From the NCBI GenBank assembly GCA_021782195.1, contig JAJXVI010000063.1:1-9070 (forward strand): a stretch of DNA of 9,070 nt, in the 5' to 3' direction. Shown here one piece after another: positions 1-5,325 of this stretch; the stretch's first letter is position 1; each line of letters begins with the position of its first letter. Source of the stretch: a bacterium (GTDB taxonomy: Bacteria > Vulcanimicrobiota > Xenobia > RGZZ01). Made by a program: the position numbers and the translations under genes. The notes under the pieces were generated by a model that was given only the letters and a program-made list of their open reading frames with translations, was not told where the DNA came from and made no database searches.

Positions 1-2
1 GG

Positions 3-206
3 ATCAACGCGCCGATCGACACGCATCTGGAAGACCATCACGGGCAGGTGCCAAGCCTGTTTGCATACTACCACGAGGAATTCTTCAGCGAACCGTGGCG
101 CCGCCCCTGGGACAGCGAAAGTTATCTCCGCGTCGCCATCCTCCACCTTGACCTCGCCATCATCGCGCTGATGACCTACCTGACGTGGCGAAGGAGAACG
201 ATGTGA
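3..206 (+). CDS. C-terminal end of an unidentified membrane protein (5' truncated)
   Basis: The frame is open from the left edge and ends at TGA 204-206, giving the last 67 residues of a longer protein. A soluble stretch rich in charged and aromatic residues (LFAYYHEEFFSEPW) is followed by one hydrophobic segment (VAILHLDLAIIALMTYLTW) and a short basic tail (RRRTM). That arrangement fits a final transmembrane helix with a cytoplasmic, positively charged end. Its stop overlaps the GTG start of the next gene (GTGA, 203-206), so the two are probably co-translated. I do not recognise the family. A transporter permease or other polytopic membrane protein is possible, but the fragment is too short to decide. 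Confidence 0.65.
   Translation: MNAPIDTHLEDHHGQVPSLFAYYHEEFFSEPWRRPWDSESYLRVAILHLDLAIIALMTYLTWRRRTM
191..196 (+). promoter_or_regulatory. Shine-Dalgarno AAGGAG that fixes the TPR gene start at GTG 203
   Basis: AAGGAG lies 6 bases before GTG 203-205, a good spacing. It is placed downstream of, and so cannot serve, the alternative in-frame GTG at 185. This supports the start at 203 and the GTGA overlap with the upstream stop. Confidence 0.75.
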
Positions 207-1324
207 GGAAGACAGTCCTGGCGTGCCTCTTTGCCTGTATCGTTCTCACGAACCTCGCGATGTCCCCGTGGTACGATCACCTGTTCAAGAGTCAGGACCC
301 CGATCGCTCTGCAGTCAACGTGCTGCTCGATGCGCTCGGCGACCTGCGTACGTACCTGGCACAGAGCATCTGGTTCAAGGTCGACCTCTACCACCACGAG
401 ATGGAAGCGCAGAACATCCCCTGGACCGAAGAGCGCGACATCATGCCCATGTACCGCATGGTGACGACACTTGACCCGCGCTTTGTCGACGCCTACGACA
501 CAGCAACCTACGATCTTGTTGCAAATTTTTCAACCTACAGCGTATGGGCTTCCATCACAGACGGCAGTCGGATCATCTCCCACCTCTCGTTGGGCGCTGC
601 TGGCATGCTGGTCACGGGGTCCTACGTGCGTTCCCCCTACTTTCCGAAGGACACGCGCGTGGTTTCTGCCTCCAAGATGACGCTCTCTGCTGTCCTGTCT
701 CAACGGGCAACCCGGTCGCTCGCAAGAGCGCCGCTCACAATCGACAATCCTAGCGCCGCCGAAGAAGGGCTTGCATACCTCCGACAAGGCATCCGCCACA
801 ACCCCCGGAGCGCAAAACTGTATGAGGACATGGCGTTTCTCCTGCAATACCATCTCGGACGCAGCGCCGAAGCAATCCCGTATGCAGAGCGCGCTCTTCG
901 GCTGACCCTGCCCCACGCATCGGATGTCAAGAGCCTGAGCACAGGAAAGCTGGTTCGCTACCTGAACTGCCTGCGCACTGCGTGCCACGCGGCCGAGTCT
1001 TCCCACAACCGCCCCGCGGAAATACACTTTCTCCGCATGTGGCTCTTCCTGCATCCACATGATCCGTATCCGCGCAATCGCATGAAGGCCCTGGGTCTTG
1101 CGCCGACAGGGTACACCATGAGCCAGTTCGAACGCGCCCAGAAGTACGAGTGGGGAATCCCGCCGACTCCTTCGCCAGCCGCATCCCCTGCGGCGGACGG
1201 CGCCGCGTCCCCGGCCGCATCCCCTGCGGCGGACATCACCCCGACCCCCGCCGGAGCCGCAGCCCGTGCGGCGGACGGCGCCCCGTCCCCGGCTGGCGCC
1301 GCATCCCCTGCGGCTCCCAGGTGA
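203..1324 (+). CDS. Membrane-anchored TPR-like protein with Ala/Pro/Ser-rich repeat tail
   Basis: The product has 373 residues from GTG 203. An in-frame GTG at 185 is less likely because the Shine-Dalgarno AAGGAG sits 6 bases before 203. Residues 1-20 (MRKTVLACLFACIVLTNLAM) form a basic-then-hydrophobic signal peptide or membrane anchor without a convincing lipobox. A conserved-looking helical region follows at about 45-105 (DLRTYLAQSIWFKVDLYHHE, then MYRMVTTLDPRFVDAYDTAT). Around 185-235 there is a TPR-like pair (EEGLAYLRQGIRHNP, then AEAIPYAERALRL). Residues 110-184 look like an insertion between these helical blocks. The tail from about 320 is almost only Ala, Pro, Ser, Gly and Asp in 12-14-residue repeats and is probably a flexible extracytoplasmic linker. 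The protein-interaction role is inferred from the TPR helices; no partner or enzyme activity is visible. The gene overlaps both neighbours by GTGA. Confidence 0.8.
   Translation: MRKTVLACLFACIVLTNLAMSPWYDHLFKSQDPDRSAVNVLLDALGDLRTYLAQSIWFKVDLYHHEMEAQNIPWTEERDIMPMYRMVTTLDPRFVDAYDTATYDLVANFSTYSVWASITDGSRIISHLSLGAAGMLVTGSYVRSPYFPKDTRVVSASKMTLSAVLSQRATRSLARAPLTIDNPSAAEEGLAYLRQGIRHNPRSAKLYEDMAFLLQYHLGRSAEAIPYAERALRLTLPHASDVKSLSTGKLVRYLNCLRTACHAAESSHNRPAEIHFLRMWLFLHPHDPYPRNRMKALGLAPTGYTMSQFERAQKYEWGIPPTPSPAASPAADGAASPAASPAADITPTPAGAAARAADGAPSPAGAASPAAPR
1178..1314 (+). repeat. Four-copy hairpin repeat array in the tail of the TPR gene
   Basis: Four 17-base units occur at 1178-1194, 1214-1230, 1256-1272 and 1298-1314. 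Copies 1, 2 and 4 are identical (GCCGCATCCCCTGCGGC). Copy 3 keeps both arms and changes only the loop (GCCCG). Each unit is a perfect 6-bp inverted repeat with a 5-base loop. The periods are 36, 42 and 42 bases, all multiples of three, so the array adds whole 12- or 14-residue units. The spacers contain a second dyad (GGACG...CGTCC). The DNA therefore folds as a row of hairpins while encoding AASPAA-type repeats. The last unit ends 6 bases before the next gene's GTG. Confidence 0.85.
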
Positions 1325-1833
1325 CCGACCGCCCCCCCGTCGAGAAGCGCGTCATGGCCCACCTGGCCGCGCTGGGTTTCCCCTTCGAACTGCTGACGTG
1401 TGAAGAAGACCGCGCCGACACTCGGACCTTCTGCGCTGACACGGGCTACGCTCTTGAGAACGCGGCCAACACCCTGCTCGTCACGTCGAGAGGTAGTAAC
1501 CGCGTCTACGCTGCCTGCGTTCTTCTGGCGTCGACACGCCTCGACAACAGGACGTGCCGATCCCTGCTTGGCTGCAACCGCACTTCGTTCGCAACAACAG
1601 ACGACGTGCGGGCGCTCACGGGGATGCTCGTGGGAGGGGTTACCGTGTTCGGGCTTCCCGAAAACTGGCCCATCTACGTCGACGGGCGCGTCTACGACCA
1701 GCCGTTCGTCATACTCGGAAGCGGGGCACGCCACGGCAAAATCAGAATCTCGCCCGACGTTTTCACGGTACTGAGAAACGTCCGCCGCGTGAACGACCTC
1801 GCCGTTCCCGTTGACGAACCTGATCGAGGCTGA
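1321..1833 (+). CDS. YbaK/EbsC (INS superfamily) aminoacyl-tRNA deacylase-like protein
   Basis: The product has 170 residues from GTG 1321, overlapping the upstream stop by GTGA. No Shine-Dalgarno precedes it, so translation is probably by reinitiation. An in-frame ATG at 1354 would remove part of the first helix (VEKRVMAHLAALGFPFELL). The family signature is clear in the second half: TGMLVGGVTVFGLPENWPIY (about residues 100-119), then YVDGRV, then FVILGSGARHGKIRISPDVF. Members of this family hydrolyse misacylated tRNAs such as Cys-tRNA(Pro) in the cytosol to protect translation. The segment that holds the catalytic lysine in YbaK (consensus like FKTLLV) reads NAANTLLV here, with Asn in place of Lys. 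From memory, some subfamilies have IANSLVF at this site, so this may mark a subfamily rather than a dead enzyme. Substrate unknown; the family call is secure. Confidence 0.88.
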   Translation: MTDRPPVEKRVMAHLAALGFPFELLTCEEDRADTRTFCADTGYALENAANTLLVTSRGSNRVYAACVLLASTRLDNRTCRSLLGCNRTSFATTDDVRALTGMLVGGVTVFGLPENWPIYVDGRVYDQPFVILGSGARHGKIRISPDVFTVLRNVRRVNDLAVPVDEPDRG

Positions 1834-2082
1834 TTTTTACGACTCCCTGCACAGTCGCCCTCGCTCTAGCAGGAGCCCCAGCAAACAACTGCGAAGCCCC
1901 AGGTTTGACTGCCGGTGACCGAGACTGCCAGGGTCATTCTTGCCCCGAACGGTACAAAGTCGGGCCACCGGGGGCACCCCGCCCCATGCGTGCGGAGGCA
2001 GCCGGAACAGCCCGGTTCCCTGATCTCGAGGCGGCGGATCCATCCGGTCTGCAAGTACGCAGGCTGACGTTCTGAGGACAGC
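1834..2082 (+). other. 249-base non-coding gap and presumed pnt leader
   Basis: No + strand gene is visible here, and the - strand frames crossing it look like shadows with no recognisable protein. It contains a small perfect GC hairpin at 1969-1981 (CGGGG-GCA-CCCCG) with no T run, so it is not an intrinsic terminator. A TTGACT at 1905-1910 lacks a matching -10 box at normal spacing. The stretch should hold the pnt promoter and an untranslated leader, but I cannot place either. No known riboswitch core was recognised. The end carries the pntAA Shine-Dalgarno GAGGA (2074-2078). Confidence 0.5.
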
Positions 2083-2970
2083 ATGATAATTGGAGTTCCC
2101 AGGGAAAGTGCCAGTGGCGAGACCCGTGTCGCCTTCATTCCCGAGATCGTCGGGAAGTGGACGAAGGGCGGCGCCGAAGTGCACGTGCAGAAGGGTGCCG
2201 GCGACGCGGCGAGTTTTCTGGACGAGGCCTACACCGCGGTCGGTGCGCGAATCGTCGGGAAAGCGGAAGCCTTCGGGGCCGATGTCGTCGTAAAGGTACA
2301 GCGTCCGACCGTGGAAGAGGTCGCAAAGCTCAAGACCGGTGGGTTCTACGTAAGCTTCGTGTACCCCGTGCAGAACCTCGACGTGGTAAAGGCACTGGTC
2401 GACAGAAAGACCACGTGCTACGCCATGGACGCGGTACCCCGAATCAGTCGTGCCCAGACCATGGATGCGCTGTCATCGATGGCCACCGTCGCCGGTTACA
2501 AGGCCGTACTTCTAGCTGCCGTCAAGCAGGGCAAGTTCTTCCCGATGCTCACGACGGCGGCCGGCACCATCGCCCCCGCGAAAGTTCTCATTCTTGGCGC
2601 CGGCGTGGCCGGGCTGTTCGCCATCGGAACTGCCCGACGACTCGGCGCCGTCGTGGAAGCCTACGACGTACGCCCCGCGGTGAAGGAGCAGGTCGAGAGT
2701 CTCGGCGCAAAATTCATCGACGCCGGTATGTCCTCAGCCGCGGAAGACAAAGGGGGCTATGCAAAGGAGCAATCGGCCGAGGATCGCAAGCGCGCGCAGG
2801 AAATCCTGGCGAAGCACATCGCCGGGGCCGACGTGATCATCACGACCGCGCTTGTTCCGGGCAAACAGGCTCCTCGGCTCGTCACGGCCGATCACGTGAA
2901 ATCGATGAAACCAGGAAGCGTCGTCGTCGATATTGCCGCCAAGCAAGGACGCAACAGCAAACCGACCTAG
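2083..2970 (+). CDS. pntAA: NAD(P)+ transhydrogenase subunit alpha part 1 (PntAA), ended early by in-frame TAG
   Basis: PntAA is the soluble NAD(H)-binding domain I of the proton-translocating transhydrogenase, which passes hydride from NADH to NADP+ driven by the proton gradient. ATG 2083 is preceded by GAGGA at 2074-2078. The first 295 residues match the family: MIIGVPRESASGETRVAFIP at the start, the catalytic loop with Arg120, Gln125, Asp128 and Ser131 (same spacing as R. rubrum Arg127-Gln132-Asp135-Ser138), the Rossmann motif GAGVAG at 172-177, and Asp195 in YDVR for the adenosine ribose. The frame then stops at TAG 2968-2970, inside a motif that normally reads like GGNCxLTxPG. The remaining conserved part continues in the same frame to 3222, so an unbroken gene would give 379 residues, close to the roughly 384 of R. 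rubrum PntAA. Possible explanations are sequence error, a real nonsense mutation, or readthrough. Identity is certain; functional state is open. Confidence 0.9.
   Translation: MIIGVPRESASGETRVAFIPEIVGKWTKGGAEVHVQKGAGDAASFLDEAYTAVGARIVGKAEAFGADVVVKVQRPTVEEVAKLKTGGFYVSFVYPVQNLDVVKALVDRKTTCYAMDAVPRISRAQTMDALSSMATVAGYKAVLLAAVKQGKFFPMLTTAAGTIAPAKVLILGAGVAGLFAIGTARRLGAVVEAYDVRPAVKEQVESLGAKFIDAGMSSAAEDKGGYAKEQSAEDRKRAQEILAKHIAGADVIITTALVPGKQAPRLVTADHVKSMKPGSVVVDIAAKQGRNSKPT
2968..2970 (+). other. In-frame amber codon interrupting pntAA
   Basis: TAG replaces a single residue between Thr295 and the following Pro-Gly-Gln, where homologues usually have Glu or another ordinary residue (for example GAG, one base away). 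There is no frameshift: codons on both sides are in the same phase and both sides align with PntAA. Confidence 0.9.
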
Positions 2971-3222
2971 CCCGGGCAGGACGTGACCCGACACGGCGTA
3001 CTGATCAGCGGCGTGCTCAATCTTCCAGCCACGATGCCGGTACACGCCAGCCAGATGTATGCCCGCAACATGCATACCCTCCTGGCCCATCTTATCAAGA
3101 ATAACGCGCTCAACCTGGATTTCAACGACGAAATCACGCGCGACGCGTGCATCACACACCAGGGAGAGGTCAAGCACGGTCCCACACGCACCGCGCTGGG
3201 CCTGGTGGGCGCTCCCGGTTGA
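2971..3222 (+). pseudogene. pntAA: C-terminal part of PntAA downstream of the amber codon
   Basis: Eighty-three codons follow the TAG in the same frame and end at TGA 3220-3222. They encode the conserved end of domain I: HGVLISGVLNLPATMPVHAS, then QMYARNMHTLLAHLI, then LDFNDEITRDACITHQGEV. The strong conservation says this was translated as part of PntAA until recently, or still is. A GTG at 2983 could start a 79-residue fragment, but the only Shine-Dalgarno-like AGGA (2978-2981) sits one base away, too close to be convincing. A separate split subunit is therefore unlikely. Confidence 0.75.
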
Positions 3223-3230
3223 CCCCGCCC

Positions 3231-3251
3231 CCCGCGCTCCCTTTGCGCGGG
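3231..3251 (+). repeat. GC-rich hairpin 1 between pntAA and pntAB
   Basis: A perfect 7-bp stem, CCCGCGC pairing with GCGCGGG, encloses the 7-base loop TCCCTTT. It begins 8 bases after the pntAA stop codon. No T run follows, so it is not a standard intrinsic terminator. It could stabilise or mark a processing point in the pnt mRNA. Confidence 0.7.
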
Positions 3252-3268
3252 AGGCACCTTCCGGCAAC

Positions 3269-3297
3269 CCCGTACCGCTCCGCGTGCGGTGTACGGG
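3269..3297 (+). repeat. GC-rich hairpin 2 between pntAA and pntAB
   Basis: CCCGTAC (3269-3275) pairs with GTACGGG (3291-3297). The helix continues with CGC/GCG across a two-base bulge (GT, 3289-3290) and closes on a 7-base loop. No T run follows. It lies 17 bases after hairpin 1 and about 40 bases before pntAB. Confidence 0.7.
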
Positions 3298-3337
3298 ATG
3301 GTCCGAAATAAATTTCTTCTGCCAGAGTAGGAGAGTC

Positions 3338-3631
3338 ATGGTCACTGAACTGATTCTTGGGCTGTACCTGTTTGTAATGGCCGTCTTCATCGGCTTCGAG
3401 ATCATCTCGAAAGTACCGCCCACCCTCCACACCCCGCTGATGTCCGGAACCAACGCCATCCACGGCATCGTGTTGTGCGGCGCCATCATGATTGCCGGAC
3501 GCCCCATCTCCGTCTGGAGCATCGTCATTGGCTGGATAGCCCTGGTCTTCGCCGCAATCAACGTCGTTGGTGGATTCGTGGTCACCGACCGCATGCTCGA
3601 GATGTTCAAGAAGAAGCCTGAGGCCCGGTAA
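3338..3631 (+). CDS. pntAB: NAD(P)+ transhydrogenase subunit alpha part 2 (PntAB), membrane subunit
   Basis: PntAB is the small membrane subunit that, with PntB, forms the proton channel (domain II) of the three-subunit transhydrogenase. The product has 97 residues. ATG 3338 is preceded by AGGAG at 3329-3333, and a longer upstream frame has no family match. Three transmembrane helices are visible: about 4-24 (ELILGLYLFVMAVFIGFEII), 37-53 (GTNAIHGIVLCGAIMIA) and 57-82 (ISVWSIVIGWIALVF, then INVVGGFVV). Family landmarks are TPLMSGTNAIHGI and NVVGGFVVTDRMLEMFKKK. His42 in NAIHGI matches, as I recall, the channel histidine of the Thermus small subunit. The gene is preceded by 115 bases with two hairpins and followed by pntB after a single base. 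Confidence 0.95.
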   Translation: MVTELILGLYLFVMAVFIGFEIISKVPPTLHTPLMSGTNAIHGIVLCGAIMIAGRPISVWSIVIGWIALVFAAINVVGGFVVTDRMLEMFKKKPEAR

Positions 3632-3632
3632 A

Positions 3633-5099
3633 ATGATTCCATTCTACATCCACGCTATCTACATCATCGCGGCCAGCATGTTCATCGTCGGCATCAAATG
3701 GATGAACTCGCCGGTCACAGCCCGCAAAGGAAACCAGCTTTCGGCCATGGCTGCCATCCTGGCTGTCGCGGTCACCTTCCTCAACCCTTCCCTGCTCCAT
3801 CCGGCCCTCAAGGTCGACAGCCCCCTCGTCGATGCGTGGCTCCATAACGACACGCTGCGCTGGGCCACTGTGTTCAGCGGCATTTTCGTGGGGAGCCTCA
3901 TCGGATTTGTCATGGCGCGAACCGTGAAGATGACCGACATGCCACAGGCCGTGGCCATCTTCAACGGTCTTGGCGGCGGCGCGGCAGCTCTGGTGTCGGT
4001 CGCCACCTTCCTCGGAATGGCTCAACACATCGTCCTGCAGGGAGCCGAGGAATCTGCACTCTCCATCGTACTGGGAACACTCATCGGTTCCGTGACCTTC
4101 ACCGGAAGCATGATCGCGTTTGGAAAACTCCAGGGATGGATAAGCGGACGCCCGATCCGCTTCCCCCGCGTGCTGCTCATGCTTCTTGGCGCGGGCGCCA
4201 TGCTGCTCGCGGGCTACGTCGTGGTGGCCTCGTACCGGCACGGTGGACTCGTACTGTTTGACCGCACGCTGTTCCTCGGTGCTTTCGCGTGTGCCCTGCT
4301 CTTTGGAATCGGCCTGGTGCTGCCCATTGGCGGTGCCGACATGCCGGTGGTGATCTCGCTGCTCAACTCCTTCACGGGCACGGCCGCGGCGTTTACGGGA
4401 TTCGTCCTGGGGAACAACGTCCTCATCATCGGCGGTGCACTGGTCGGCGCGTCAGGTTTCATCCTGACGGGCCTCATGTGCAAAGCCATGAACCGAAACC
4501 TCGTGAACGTCCTGTTCGGTGCATTTGGGGGAGACGGCAGTGGCGCCAGCGTGGCCGGCGACGGCGGTACCGAGCTTGAGACGTCGGTGGATGACGCTGC
4601 GATCATGCTGAGCTATGCACAGAGCGTGATCATCGTGCCGGGTTACGGCCTGGCCGTGGCCCAGGCGCAGCACGGAGTACAGAAGCTGGCTGAAATCCTC
4701 GAGAAGAAGGGCGTCAGTGTCAAGTACGCCATTCACCCCGTGGCAGGCCGCATGCCCGGCCACATGAACGTGCTGCTGGCGGAAGCCAACGTACCCTACT
4801 CCCTGCTCTTCGACATGGAAGACATCAACCCCGAGTTCGAGAAAGCCGACGTTGCGCTGATCATCGGTGCGAACGACGTGACAAATCCATCGGCACGCAC
4901 CGACACGAACAGCCCGATCTTCGGCATGCCGATTCTCGACTGCGACAAGGCCAAGAACGTGATCGTGATGAAGCGCGGCCGCGGCAAGGGATTCGCTGGA
5001 ATCGAGAACCCGCTCTACTTCCTGCCCGGCACACGCATGCTGTTCGGTGACGCCAAGAAGACAATCACTGCGCTGGTAACGGCGGTGGAAGAGGCGTAG
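3633..5099 (+). CDS. pntB: NAD(P)+ transhydrogenase subunit beta (PntB)
   Basis: PntB contains most of the membrane proton channel and the C-terminal NADP(H)-binding domain III. The product has 488 residues from ATG 3633, one base after the pntAB stop, with TGAGG (3619-3623) as likely Shine-Dalgarno. Hydrophobic helices fill residues 1-290, with GGADMPVVISLLNSFTG (233-249) near the end of the channel domain. Domain III shows GYGLAVAQAQH (337-347), HPVAGRMPGHMNVLLAEA (368-385), GANDVTNP (412-419, Asp415 matching E. coli Asp392) and KRGRGKGFAG (447-456). At the E. coli His91 position the segment reads AIFNGLGG with Asn111. VPYS (387-390) replaces the usual VPYD. The protein ends with TAG at the normal family C-terminus. 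All landmark motifs are present, so this subunit looks functional. Confidence 0.97.
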   Translation: MIPFYIHAIYIIAASMFIVGIKWMNSPVTARKGNQLSAMAAILAVAVTFLNPSLLHPALKVDSPLVDAWLHNDTLRWATVFSGIFVGSLIGFVMARTVKMTDMPQAVAIFNGLGGGAAALVSVATFLGMAQHIVLQGAEESALSIVLGTLIGSVTFTGSMIAFGKLQGWISGRPIRFPRVLLMLLGAGAMLLAGYVVVASYRHGGLVLFDRTLFLGAFACALLFGIGLVLPIGGADMPVVISLLNSFTGTAAAFTGFVLGNNVLIIGGALVGASGFILTGLMCKAMNRNLVNVLFGAFGGDGSGASVAGDGGTELETSVDDAAIMLSYAQSVIIVPGYGLAVAQAQHGVQKLAEILEKKGVSVKYAIHPVAGRMPGHMNVLLAEANVPYSLLFDMEDINPEFEKADVALIIGANDVTNPSARTDTNSPIFGMPILDCDKAKNVIVMKRGRGKGFAGIENPLYFLPGTRMLFGDAKKTITALVTAVEEA

Positions 5100-5104
5100 C
5101 CTGA

Positions 5105-5128
5105 CCCGCCCGTCATCGCCCGCCCGTC
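5105..5128 (+). repeat. Short direct repeat before the pnt terminator
   Basis: CCCGCCCGTC occurs twice (5105-5114 and 5119-5128), 14 bases apart, in the C-rich, G-poor stretch just before the terminator. A C-rich, unstructured RNA here could be a Rho loading site, but this is only a guess; the intrinsic terminator that follows is sufficient. Confidence 0.5.
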
Positions 5129-5131
5129 TAC

Positions 5132-5170
5132 GGCCGTTGCGCAAGATTCCCGCAACGGCCTTTTTTCTTT
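5132..5170 (+). terminator. Intrinsic terminator of the pnt operon
   Basis: A perfect 10-bp GC-rich stem, GGCCGTTGCG (5132-5141) with CGCAACGGCC (5151-5160), has a 9-base loop and is followed at once by TTTTTTCTTT. It starts 32 bases after the pntB stop and separates the pnt operon from the SNF2 gene. Confidence 0.95.
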
Positions 5171-5296
5171 CCCGAGCGCATCTCAACGCGATCCCCCCCG
5201 GAAAGAGGCGACCTTCCCGCGCGCACCGTTACAATCTGTAGAATTCATCCTCAATTCATGCACAACGGAAGGAGGGAGAGAGGGGTAGCACATTGT

Positions 5297-5321
5297 ATTT
5301 CCTTCAACACTTGAAGGGAGT
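5297..5321 (+). promoter_or_regulatory. Hairpin masking the Shine-Dalgarno of the SNF2 gene
   Basis: CCTTCAA (5301-5307) and TTGAAGG (5311-5317) form a perfect 7-bp stem around the 3-base loop CAC. Four more pairs, two of them G-U, extend it to 5297-5321. The 3' arm contains the whole Shine-Dalgarno AAGGGAG (5314-5320), which lies 5 bases before ATG 5326. In RNA the ribosome site would be paired, so translation may need melting of the hairpin by a protein, a small RNA or temperature. As DNA the same dyad could be an operator. Confidence 0.6.
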
Positions 5322-5325
5322 TCAA

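Noticed and set aside
1150..1320. N-terminal extension of the YbaK-like protein in its open frame
   Set aside because: The extra residues are a second-frame reading of the TPR-tail repeats and do not fit the family; the GTGA overlap at 1321 is the better start.
958..1734. Long - strand frame (258 residues)
   Set aside because: It runs antisense to the TPR and YbaK-like genes. Its Ala/Gly/Asp-rich part is the reverse complement of the hairpin repeats, and no family is recognisable.
1969..1981. Hairpin as terminator of block 1
   Set aside because: The stem is only 5 bp and no T tract follows.
2083..3222. TAG as a sense codon (pyrrolysine or reassigned code)
   Set aside because: pntB in the same operon ends with TAG exactly at the family C-terminus, 32 bases before a terminator, while its frame would stay open about 60 codons further. 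Reassignment is therefore unlikely; site-specific readthrough is not excluded.
5230..5235. TACAAT as a -10 box for the SNF2 gene
   Set aside because: The hexamer is good and well placed, but no -35-like hexamer lies 16-18 bases upstream and there is no extended -10 TG, so I do not call a promoter.
5258..5314. 18-codon upstream ORF ending inside the RBS-masking hairpin, possible leader peptide
   Set aside because: No Shine-Dalgarno precedes its ATG and the peptide has no regulatory codon run. The position is suggestive but not supportable.
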